Shown here one piece after another: positions 12,588 through 23,900 of a stretch of DNA of 64,000 bases (positions within the stretch are counted from its first letter, which is position 1; the number at the start of each line of letters is the position of its first letter). This DNA comes from Nymphaea colorata (lineage: Eukaryota; Streptophyta; Magnoliopsida; Nymphaeales; Nymphaeaceae). Below the pieces are notes generated by a model that ran no database searches, was not told the origin of the DNA, and was given only the letters and a program-made list of their open reading frames with translations. Position numbers and translations under genes: made by a program. The stretch lies in the NCBI RefSeq assembly GCF_008831285.2, contig NC_045138.2, positions 10,678,571 to 10,742,570 of the forward strand, given 5' to 3'.

Positions 12588-13290
12588 TATATCAGAATGT
12601 AGAGTTGTGTGGGTCATGAAGAATGTCGATGTTACACTTATTCCTTAAATTTATTAAAATCTCTACACCAAACCCCATGAAATCTTCTACCAATATTATT
12701 ACTCTCATTTCACACACAATTGCCAATAACCTTACAAGGAATACTTATGTTTTTAAAATTGTAGTAAGTTGCGCAAAGGATATTCTCCATTCCATGCCAT
12801 TGTTATGCAAGCATAAACTCCACAGCAAGGAACCGCATATCTAAGTGTCCCTCCTGCAATCAACTAATGTCTTGCCATGTGAATGACTTTACTTGCAACC
12901 TTGACTGAACCCTAGCAGCTTGACTCCCCACTATTGTTATACTAGAATCTAGAGTTGTGTAAGTCATGAACAATATCAAAGTTGCATTCATTCCTTGAAT
13001 TTATTAAAATCTTTTCACCAAACCCCATGCAATCTGCTATCAATCTTAGCTCCTTCATTTCACATATAGTTAGAGTTGCCAACAACTACACAAGGGATAT
13101 TTATGTCCTTAAAATTATAGTAAGTTGCAAAAAGGATATTCTCCTATCAATGCCATTGTTATGCAAGTATAAACTCCACAACAAGGAACCACATATCTGA
13201 GTCACAAAGTGTCCATTCCGCAATCAACCAATGTCTTGCCATATCAATGAATTTAATTGAAACCTCGACCAGATCCTAGTAGCAAATTAT
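12588..13290. repeat. Tandem duplication, period about 358 bp
   Basis: Two diverged copies (from about 12588 and 12945) share long strings such as 'ccattgttatgcaag' and 'caatcaac.aatgtcttgccat'. The parallel plus-strand ORFs at 12623 and 12982 merely reflect this. The content is unidentified and may be part of the LINE remnant next to it. Confidence 0.8.
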
Positions 13291-14079
13291 CATGTCCCAT
13301 AGAATCATATATAAAATCAATTTTAGGATCGTAGAAATGCAACTCCTAAAACAATTCCTCTCTAGCGACAGATCTCACTAAACCTCCTTTATCCCAATTA
13401 AGAATTTTCATGATTTGGAGATTAGATTGAATCGATCATGACTTTAATTACTTTCGTTAGGATTCAACATATCACTGGTTAAGAGGTTGGGCATTCATCA
13501 TAGTCCCTTGATCCAAACTCAATTCTGCAGCATGAACCTCCTCAGTCTCACTGAAAACATCTTAACTGGCCATCACACCTAATTGGGTATTAGTAGTGTC
13601 CAAGCCCTTTTACCACTGCTACTCGAGTGAAAGAAATAGCATTATTTCTCTTCTTCTATTTCCCATCCACCCTATTTACTTTCTCAATCTCAGCTCCCAC
13701 TTTTCTCTCTTTTCATCAACCTGGCAATTTTCCTTTCTATTTTTATCAAAGAAACTCTTCCCCAATGATTTATCTAAAGTAAACCCCACGCGGAACATAA
13801 AGTTGGATTACATCTTTTCTCCACAAAATATTTTTCAGGCTTTAGATGTCTGATAGTCATCTCATTGATCATCTACCATAAGCTTCATATCATCTTTCTT
13901 AACCCAATGCCTCTGTGAATCCTCATTTGAGCCTTAGTGGTCTGCTTCTCAAGATTCATCTATCTGACCGCAACTCCTCCAAGGTCACTTCCATTTGTCC
14001 CCACATTCCCTATTGTCTTCAAGGACTTGAAATTGATTTTTCTGTTTGCCTTCAACCCTTCTAGATGACAACCCCTTGT
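13291..14079. other. Probable LINE-derived DNA, decayed
   Basis: No frame is conserved. It adjoins the LINE ORF1 fragment and may be its 3' continuation on the minus strand, but I cannot align it with a domain. Confidence 0.3.
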
Positions 14080-14530
14080 TAGTCCCTCTCAGCCCATTTT
14101 CACCTTTGGGAGGCATTCCCATACTTGACCTCTTAGCCATCTTAATATTCAACTAGCCCTCATCTTGTTCCACCTCCCCATAGCAATCTCATGGCTTGTC
14201 TTATGCATCTTGCAATTCCCCATCGTATGAGTGGTTTTACAACATATTTTATATTTGATTTGAATCCCACTTCCTATAGCTAAACCTTCCTTCAAACTCC
14301 ATTTCCACTAAATGAGGCATGAAGCAAAGCAACACCATGATACAGAGGAAAGCAAAGCTTGGCCTAGAGAGAGGAAATGAGTGAACACATCCACCTCCAC
14401 CAGATCACCTCATGGCTATTGCTAATTCTCTAAAAAGCTTTCTATTCCACAAATAAGTGACCATACCAAGAGTACGAATCTACATAACAACACAATGTTT
14501 CTCTTCAATTTTCAGAGTCCCCTAGCTGGT
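14080..14530 (-). pseudogene. L1-like LINE ORF1 remnant (DUF4283 plus zinc-knuckle-like end)
   Basis: On the minus strand, shifted frames give RTLGMVTYLWNRKLFRELA, like the DUF4283 'VRLxGLPxxLWN...' core. A DLVEVDVFTHFLSLGQA block follows, then a YKICCKTTHTMGNC end that recalls the CCHC knuckle closing plant LINE ORF1 proteins. ORF1 is the RNA-binding chaperone of L1-type elements. Several stops are present. It is not in the right order relative to the RT remnant at 16850-18810, so it comes from another insertion or a rearrangement. Confidence 0.45.
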
Positions 14531-14952
14531 ATGTGAATAGATCTGATTTAGATCAAATATTAGACTGGATCGTTATGAAAAATCGTATATGGAAAAAAAT
14601 TTAATATCCAATTGAGGAATTAGGCCTTAATTGGATTTGAAATGACATCCCATCAGATTTGATTCAGATAAACATAAATATTCAATCGAATTCAAACTCG
14701 GATTCAGATTGGATTTAGTTTTTAATAAATATCATAATGTGAATGCCCCTACGTTTTGATTGACCAGATTCGATCCATAATTTGGATTTAGACGTGAATG
14801 TGAAAATTGGATTTGGATTGTGAAATATGGTTTTAGATTCGGATTTGTATATGACTTCTTTGTTCGTATTTGAATATGAACATGTAATATCCATTAAAGC
14901 AGATATGGATAAAAGTAATATGATTTGGATCCAATCCATTGACATCCCTACA
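14531..14952. mobile_element. MITE-like element related to that at 10399
   Basis: The interior is rich in 'ggattcagat/gatttggatcc' blocks in both orientations. The right end is attgacatcccta, matching the end of the 10399-10762 element. The left border is uncertain. Confidence 0.4.
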
Positions 14953-15946
14953 CCTGGCTTCCAATAATGATCCACTAGCATTCTTCCTCCTACTTTCTAG
15001 ACTCTTCTTCATAGCACAGGTGATGATTCCATTTTGGAGTCAACACGGACAAGCAAAGCCCCATGTCCAAGGAAAGAAAACCTTGGATTGTTGATTTCTT
15101 GCTACAAAGATCTCACATCACAATGTATCCAAACTCCATGCTAACACCACCTTCATTGCCTCCAACTTTTCATTTGGAACCAACTTTTCATTTGGAATCA
15201 AGATTCTTAGTCTCTCTACTATCATCTGAATTTCTAATTTTCTTCCATCGTCACTCTCACCCATCCGAACTCTAGGTAACATTTTTCAGCCCATGATTGA
15301 GTGGTTGGAAGCTTCCTTGGCTTCATTAAGATTAGGGTTTCGAGGAGCAAACCCTCCTTTCCACCTCTTTCTTTCCTTGCCTAAAAGTTGAATTCAATTA
15401 GCTATTTTTTTAGTACTACTACTTAGAACAATGCAACAACACAATTAAATCAAAAGAAACATTGACTTGGTAACCAAAAAATATAGAAAATTTTATCCAA
15501 TATTCACTATGCATCTAATTTTTTTGACAAACTGGATAGAAAGAAGTTGCAAACAAATGCTTTGAAAAATATTACATTAGCAAATACCTTAAGCAATAAG
15601 GTTTTGGAAATGGAAAAAGTGTATAAAAGAAAAATGAATGTTTGAAAAGTCAAACACTCTATAAGAAGGTCAATATCACTAAACGATAATATAATTTTTT
15701 TTCCTTTTTAAGACCCCAATAGTAAAAGTTAGCCTATTTGTCCTTGAGGGGGTTGGCACGACGTTCGATGGAGGCTGGTCGGTGACCAGTTTCCATTTCA
15801 AATCTCTATAGTATTGAAATATTGTCGCACATTGTTTTATAAATCCACCCTAATTTTTAGACAAATTCATCGAACAGTACCAACTTGTTATTATTGCCAA
15901 ACACCTCATCAATCGTCACTTTTTGCCAAACTTGATCTCTATAAAC
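14953..15946. other. Intergenic DNA, no gene seen
   Basis: Short ORFs only (15063-15275 on +), with a small direct repeat 'caacttttcatttggaa' at about 15168-15198. Confidence 0.4.
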
Positions 15947-16375
15947 TAGGCCTAAACAATGAGTCAAGTTCGAGCTGACCCACCTTGTAAATGAGTTGAG
16001 TACGAGTCTGGAGCCCCAGTTCTAGCTGACTCATCTCATAAACAAGTTGAGTTCGAGTCATTTGTTTGCATGAGTCAAGTTTGAATTCACTTAAATTGAC
16101 TTATGAAGCTTGAGTCAACTTGTGAAGTTTGTGCATCAAAGTAAAAGACAATGACAACCTTTTTCTGTCTCTCTCAACTACATATTTAATGGTCGTTTTT
16201 CTCTCCCTCTCCATTAATTTCTTTCTCTCTCTTTTTCTCTCCTTAACTCACAGTTTCTCTCTCTCCATTGATTACTCTCTCTCCCTCTCCCAATTAACTC
16301 ACCCTCTTTCTCTCTCATATTGTAACTGGGGGACTTTTTGTCCTCAAATTTTGGTATAGATTCTCATTTTATTGG

Positions 16376-16414
<39 letters not shown>

Positions 16415-16758
16415 TTACTGTTATCTGATAACACTCATTTCTCATTTCATTATATCAATAGACAACACCCTCCTGGTTTAGATATTATTTTAAATTTTTT
16501 TACATTCACAAAGTTAGTAGCAAAATATTTTGGTTAAAAGTTTGTAATTCAAAAAAATTTCCCCCATTCTCTTTCCTTCATATTTGTAGCTAAACAAGCT
16601 TAAACGAGTCGATGGGTTGAGCTCGAAGTTGACATTATCGATCAAGTTGAGCTTGAACTAATGTTCTTAAGATTGACTTGAGCCAAGCAAAATAAGAGTT
16701 GAGACAAACTTGAGCTAACTGAACTAGAGCTCGACTTGGCTCGTGTTCAAGCCTCCTA
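15947..16758. mobile_element. Element rich in GAGTCAAG/CTTGACTC blocks
   Basis: The ends (15947-16120 and 16610-16758) carry 'gagtcaagttcgagctgac'-type blocks, inverted at the other end. The interior is pyrimidine-rich with CT and CA microsatellites. The composition matches the elements at 19692 and 23158. Target duplication not recognisable. Confidence 0.4.
16375..16411. repeat. (CT)n(CA)n microsatellite
   Basis: A CT run is followed by a short CA run. Confidence 0.9.
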
Positions 16759-16839
16759 GAAACTATACGTTGACAAACAAATCTCCAAATCAACTCATCC
16801 GTGCCCTTGTTCAATTGCACACTACAACAAAATAGGACT

Positions 16840-18810
16840 GATTAATTACCATTCCACCTGAGAAGTTGTCTACTATAATTAGAAACTACTCCCTCCCTGA
16901 GTAACTCAGATCTTATTCAACATCCATATAAGGTTTCCTTTGAAAGGTATGCTCAAAGGATCCCCTTGCCATGGATCAAGCCAGAAGTTGGCCAAAGTAC
17001 CATGTTTAACTTTAACATTCCATACAATCTCCTTCTCCTCTTCTAACACTTCATTATATCTTTCCAAAGAGGAAAATGAAATCCATAACGAGCATTCCTC
17101 CTAATCCAATATTTAGTTCTACATTTGCAAGCCCACAACCCCTGGTTTGAAAGAGCTATACATCTCAAATAAGTAAGGATTGCTATATTGACCTCCTCTA
17201 GTTTCCTAAGGCCTACTCCACCTTCAATGGTGGCAAGAACAAAGTTTTATATGAAACCAAATGAGGCCTGCAATGACTACTAAAGTCTCCCCATTGGAAT
17301 TTCATTCTAATAAGTGGGCTTACAGAAATGCTCAAATTGTCTTTATAGGACATAATCTGCCAGTATAGAAGAGTGATCTCCCTTTCCAAACACTCAATTT
17401 CATATCAACCCAGCTGGAGAATAGGCCTCCTACCTTTTATTAAACAAAAATGGCCATACAAAGAGCGAGCATTTATGCGATCTTTACAAAATGATTAAGC
17501 ATAACTACAGTATCAGAACTTGACTCAATACAAAGAACAACAAACCTATGCCTATGAGCCTTCACCCTATCCAAGACACCAAGCAAAGGGGATTTCTCTT
17601 CTAGGCGACCCTTGAGCCACCTAAGCCAAGATCCATTGTTGGAGACAAAGAAGATGTTCCATCATCGTCCACAAAATTATGGCATTTAAGGCTTCTTCCA
17701 ACAAAAGAGATAGTAGTTTGGTAACCTGCTAGGAAAAACTTATATCCCCAAGTCAAGCTTCACCGATGCTACCTCTTTGAATTCCAAGCACACCAATCCT
17801 GCAGTCCTCCTTTCTGTGGGTGAGAATCTGGATACAAGAGTCCTTCTCCATAACGCTAGGTTAGGCTCCAACCAAAGAGCCATTGTTAATCCAAAACTCC
17901 ATCTCGCAACTGTCATTAGATTCCTTGTTAAAATATCACCGTGAAGTTCTCTTCACATGTTTTACACATTCTTATGCAATGCTCTTAGGGGAAAAGGAGT
18001 TGGTGCCATGAAGTACACCATTTCTGTTAGTCCATAGCTTCCATACAGGTACTGGAAACAGATCATCCAACACTTCACGAGCCAACCAAGTTTAAAGCTG
18101 GCTAAGTAGCACCATTTCAATTCCACTAAGAAGCTTTTATGAGTTCAATTTGTTTTGTAGCTTTCAGAATAAAGTCATCTGATGAAGAAGCACTAAGCGG
18201 TCAGATGAGGTAATCCTAAAATGCTTGATAAAGAAAAAGCCCATGCACCCAGTCAAACTGCTGAGGATTGCACCTATACCCAAATCCTCAAAAAATTAGG
18301 TGAAAAATGCGATTTGCCCACATTTATATGCTTACCAGCCCCCTTTGGAATTTCATATAAAGTAGTTGTGATATTCCTTAAGGACTTGCAAGTAGCTTTA
18401 GAAAATATAAGGATGGCATCAGCACAAACAATTGAATTAACTCCAACAATACCTCTATCCTAGGTGGGACATGTCTCGTAACTCCTGAATTCAGCCTGCT
18501 AACTATCATTTCTATAAAAATAAAAAGCAAGGGAGAGGAGATCGCTTTGTCTTAATCCTTTCTCACTATTAAAAATCTCACCCTCTTTGCCATTGACAAG
18601 TAAAGCATAGAGTCCATTTAACACGCAAGCCATAACTCTATCTGTCCAAAACTGATTAAAACTAAGGTAAGAGAGATTTGCCTACGGGAAATTCCAGTTA
18701 ACACAATCATAGGCCTTGGAAAGATCAACTTCTAAACAAAATCATCTCAGGAGTCTAAAGTCTTACCTTGCAACATTACTCATGGTAGTCGGCAGTCACA
18801 CCGGTGCAGT
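16840..18810 (-). pseudogene. L1-like LINE reverse transcriptase remnant
   Basis: Minus-strand pieces follow the order of a plant L1 ORF2. They are LEVDLSKAYDCVNW at about 18690-18740 (the K.D..KAYD.V.W motif), LVNGKEGEIFNSEKGLRQSD at about 18560-18610 (the NG...GLRQGDPLSP motif), VCADAILIFSKAT at about 18400-18440 (the catalytic F/YADD box, here CADA, so broken), and GKHINVGKSHFSP. Downstream comes the zf-RVT tail: EGGVGLRKLEEVNIA at about 17200-17240 and GTLANFWLDPWQGDPLS near 16960-17010. Frameshifts and stops abound. No endonuclease domain was seen upstream, so the copy is 5'-truncated, as is usual for LINEs. Confidence 0.75.
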
Positions 18811-19014
18811 TAATGCCACAAAATTTGAAAGATACTAAAGATTGAATAAAAAGAGTATGTTTATTACATTTATTGAGCATGACTTGTGACCTAACCTTTG
18901 CTCGTCAATGCAAATGAATAGTTTAAAACGAAAAACTTCACAAATTAAAGACTCGTTTATTTTTCTACTGTTTTATTTCCTATGAACAATGGTCTCGAAT
19001 TTATAAACGATAAA

Positions 19015-19015
<1 letters not shown>

Positions 19016-19046
<31 letters not shown>
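19016..19046. repeat. (CT)n(CA)n microsatellite
   Basis: A short compound dinucleotide repeat. The flanking text 'cacaaattaa.gactc.tt.atttttctactgtttta' is duplicated at about 18938-18990 and 19088-19128, so the region was tandemly duplicated. Confidence 0.85.
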
Positions 19047-19047
<1 letters not shown>

Positions 19048-19140
19048 ACTCGTCATTGCAAATAAGGGAAGGTTAAAACGAAAAGCTTCACAAATTAACA
19101 ACTCATTAATTTTTCTACTGTTTTATTCCCCTACGAACAA

Positions 19141-19691
<551 letters not shown>

Positions 19692-20190
19692 TAGGATGTA
19701 CACGAGCTGAGTTGAGCAGGGACGTACACGAGCTGAGCTGAGCTAGAGCTTGGTCAACTCGACTCGACTTGACTCGACTCATATCTTGCACAGCTAGAGC
19801 TCGAGTCGAGCTCTACAATGTCAATTTGAGCTCAAGTCAAGTTACAAAAGATCAGCTCGACTCAATAGACCAAGTCTCGGCTCAAAGTTTGAATTGTTTT
19901 AAGCTTTTCTATCAACTCCTCATTTGACTTGATCTCTTTCCTTAATTTTAAGTTTGAAAAATACCAAAAAAAAAAACACACACACACACACACACATAGA
20001 TTAAACCAGCTTACTCGATTTCAATCGAATCAAGTTCATGTAACTCGAACTCGACTCATTGATAAGTTCAAGTTCAAGTTTTCAGTTACGCTGCAGCTCA
20101 ACTAGTTCACAAACAACTGGAGCTTAAGTCTAGCTTAACTGAATGAGTTGGGGTCGAGATTGAGCCGGCTCGACTCATTGTACAACCCTA
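19692..20190. mobile_element. hAT-like MITE rich in GAGCTCGAGTC blocks
   Basis: The left end is 'taggatgtacacgagctgag' and the right end 'ctcattgtacaacccta', whose complement is TAGGGTTGTACAATGAG. The ends are therefore inverted repeats of a TAGG.TGTACA type, like the element at 23158. The left end is partly duplicated at about 19719. A CA microsatellite (19976-19996) sits in the middle. A target duplication is not clear. Confidence 0.5.
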
Positions 20191-20440
20191 ACTATTGAGA
20201 GTTGCATCAACATGGGCACCAAAGGTAGAATTAAGTTACTAGTGGATGTGCACTGAGGTGGGGATGGTAAATAACTGTTAAATGTATTGGCGGCAAGGAT
20301 TCTAACAGATTCATACAACACTTTACGAAGGGTTTCATGAATGTGTTGCAATATTTAAAACAAATACATGAAACAGTAGCATGTTGTTCTTGCTCCCTAA
20401 AGGTTTCACATGGAGCACCGATGCAAACCCTAAAAGAGGG

Positions 20441-20618
20441 TCTCTCACTTGACATCGGGATACTCCTTCCTCCACCCAAAAAATCTCTCCCTCGGACGAT
20501 AGGATACTCGTTCCACCATCAAAAGATGGCTCTCACTCAAGCGGTAGGATACTTATTCCCTCCTCAAAAAATGGCTCTCACTCGAGCGGCGGTAAGATAC
20601 TCATTCCGCCAGGAAAAA
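20441..20618. repeat. 45-bp minisatellite, four units
   Basis: Units start at 20441, 20484, 20529 and 20574 (spacing 43, 45, 45), each with 'tctca/ccctc...ggatactc.ttcc' and an A-rich end. On the + strand it stays open as a degenerate 15-residue repeat (within the 20337-20657 frame), but no other coding evidence supports a gene. It lies about 380 bp upstream of the DUF6821 start codon. Confidence 0.85.
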
Positions 20619-20997
20619 AAAAAAAAAAAGTCTACCATGAAACCCCACAATATATAACTTTCGAATCACTCGCATTAAATAACAGATAATACATGGACTC
20701 AAATAGTAAATTAAGGTAAAAAATATCTTCCTTGACAATGCTAACAGAGTTTATCCGGGGGTGGGCGCCACCGACTACTGCTTAAGAAAGACGGCAAATG
20801 CGATGGTAAGTAAGCGCCCGCAATCATAAGCTTCATTGGCTTCCTTGTTTAGTTCCGTCTCCGCCTCCCTCCTTCCTCCATAAAAAAGCAGCCTTGACGT
20901 GGGCTTCTCTCTGCCCTCTGATCAACCTGCCCTCTTCTTCCTCTTCCTCTTCCTCTTCCTCGATCGGGCCTTGGGCTATCCATCTTTTTCAGAGAAC

Positions 20998-23900
20998 ATG
21001 GAAGACGTAGATGGTTGGGAATTGCTTGCAGGGGATGGATCTCTTGAGGGGGGGAAAGGAGAACCCATCCCTAGAGAAGTTGAGACCGATCATGGCGCCT
21101 TACTTGACGCCAGTTACTTCATCTGCCCTGCTTCTCCATCTCATCCTCCTCATATCCATCCCACGACAGGCTCTGAAACTGCTCTCGATCCCATGGCGGT
21201 TGATGAGACTAAGGATGAGGCAGGACCCGCAGAAGAGATCAAGGAGATTCCGGTTGTTGATGTCAGCGTAGTGGAGGAAGTTGTCGGTGATAAGGTGGTG
21301 ATAGAGGAGAACAAATTCGTCGACATGAAAGTGGCAGACCTGCCGGAAATCGGCAAGAAGGATCTGCTTCAAGAAGCAGTCAAATCGAATGTTGATAATG
21401 ATTTGGGCGTTTGCGAGTCAGTTCCTGTGAAGGAGGCGGCGGCCTTTGTCGGTGGCTTGGTGGAAGAAGAGAAGAGCGGCAGCGATGGTAGCAGCGGTGG
21501 CAGTGGAGGCGGTTTTGGGATTTGGGGATGGAGGGTGACGGGACTAGGCGCTCTGTGTTCGTTGGGCGTCGCTGCTGCTACCATCTGCATCATATTACTT
21601 GGTCGCCAGAGGCAGATGCAGCGGCAGCAGCAGAGCCAGAAGTTCAGATTCAATTCCTGCGGCGATGAATCGGTTAGTGTTTTTCCTTTCTTTTCCATCT
21701 ATTTAGTAGCGTTAAATCGTAGTTCAGTTGAGAACGCAACTCCATCAACCGTAGTGATCGGCTCGCTCCATTCCCCTTTTCTAAAGGTGCGTTCGATTGC
21801 CTTGAAAAAACATTTGGAACCTAAAATTGAAGTCTTGGAAGACAAAGTACACTTCGCATTGTTCATGATAAATATTTTAAACATTTTCCGTTATCTAATC
21901 GAGGAAAGTAACTTTTTATAGAAAGTAGGTATCCAAAGAAATTGCTGGCTATCAAAACACCCCGAAAAACATGCTAATCTCCACTGTCAATTTTTCATAC
22001 CAGTGTTACTAATCATAGACGTGGAAGAAGAAATAAGAGCTTCGCCCTGCAATTCTTGCCCGATCTTGGGTAGAAATTTTAGGGGCAGTTATGGATTCTG
22101 CTTGTCAACGGGGCAATCATAAGATTAGCAAGTAAGTTAAGGCGACCTTGCCTATGGCAAGTTGAAAATGGCGATTAAGTTCTTGTAAGACTTTCTAGAC
22201 AGAGGTGAAAAGCAAGAACAGCAGCCTCACCCCTGCCATGCTTCCGGGGCCTCTGGGGTTCAGGAGACTTTCTGGCCCAAATTTTATGAAGCTGGAAGGG
22301 AACCTTGAATTCGACAAATTGTCAGAGATGGGAGAAAAGGTGACTGGTATTTGTTTAAGATTTAAAACGGCTTTCTATAAAGATACAGTTGTGTTCAGGT
22401 GGCATCTTCAAAATATGATGCTACTACTTTATTTTTTACTACTTTTTCGAGTCTGATTTCTGTGTTTGGATCCCAAGTCAAAAGGAGTTTTATATGGAAA
22501 AACAGAGGGAAGGCTAGGTGGTTTATGCTTTTTTAAAACGCCATTTTGTCAGAGCTGAGTTTTTTTGTAGACCCGGCTTCGACTATCCAAACATACTTTA
22601 AATGTTATATACCCTTCAACGTCGTTTTGCCTCCAAAACAATGTTTCTAGAGCTCATCTTCTTGATCAATTTCCTTCATGGGCTACTTAAGGTGAGAAAA
22701 TGGAATAAAAAAAAAAAAAAAACCCTGCTTTTGAGGATGATCTCCTTGAATTGGTGCTGATCTGGTGTTCCTTAATGGGAGATATGATCAAGTTGGGTAG
22801 AGGGGAAATTGTTTTAAGCTTGTGCTTTGGGAAGATAGGGCGAGTTTTTCGACTCATAGCATGCGTGAGACTTTTCTCCTTCATCTTTTCTGTCACGACT
22901 TAGAGGAGATCGAGTGTTTGGGGATTGCGGTGGGCCATTGGATTAACGATGGTTCCTCCCATGCCTTTAAGACATAAACAAAGACATAAAAAGATGGGTC
23001 TTTGATTCTCGGTGAGCAAAAGCTGACCAACCAATGGTTTAAGCTTCCTTTTCCTGTTGCCTTCAATGGCCTCCAAGATCTGAGACTGTATTGAACCTTT
23101 GTGTGGATTCAAAGCACTGCCAACTTGGTGTTGCTTATGACCTACAAGCAGGGGATCTAGGGCTGTACAACTGGTCGAGTCAACTCAAGTTGTACTCGAA
23201 CTCACTCCGTTGAACTTGATTCGAGCTCAATGCTTTTAAAACGAGTCAAGCTCGTGCTTAACTTAAAACTTAAACTTCTCAATAGGTCGAGTTCGAGTTA
23301 TATAAGCTTGGTTCGAGTACGCTTGTCTAACTTAGGTTTTTTTTTGTTTTTTAATTTCCAAACATAATTAATTAAGGAAGGAGATCAAGGCAAATGGGGA
23401 GTTGGTAAACAAGCTCAAATGAGTTGAACTCGAGCCGATACTCGGTCTATCAAATCTGAGTTTGAGCTGGCCTTGTCCAGCTCGACTCGACCTGAGCACA
23501 TAATATGAGTAGAGTTGACCGAGCTTGAGGTTGACTCTGCTTGTATACAGCCCTAATAGCATCTACCAGCATCTGGGGGATGGAATTAATAGCGTGACAC
23601 CTTCAAGCCAACCAGCTGGAGCGGCCATTTTTTATCCCCTGAACGACGGTAGAGGGAACATGGCCCTTCTTGACTGGGGGGTGTTCAGTAGTGGCCATCG
23701 ACGCCTCAAGTTTTGATAATTTCAATTTACTGGTTAAAATTTTTTTAAAAAAAATCGTTAGGCCCCTATAGAATTTTGGAAGAAATAAAGGTTACACTTA
23801 TTAAAAATTTCAAAAATTTTGTTTAGTGGTTGCACAATTGTCTGGCCTCCCTAAAATGGAATCTTATCTGCCTCCTGAGTTTTTTTTTTTTTTTTTTTTG

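Noticed and set aside
20337-20657. 106-codon ORF as a gene
   Set aside because: It is formed by the 45-bp minisatellite plus a poly-A run; no splice or homology support.
20899-20997. Earlier start codon for the DUF6821 protein, giving a Phe/Leu-rich N-terminus like a signal peptide
   Set aside because: The hydrophobic stretch is read from a (CTCTTC)n leader. A signal peptide does not fit the family, and the ATG at 20998 gives the expected acidic start.
21673-21921. Continuation of the DUF6821 frame past the exon 1 donor
   Set aside because: Family alignment jumps to 25278; the extension runs into a MITE.
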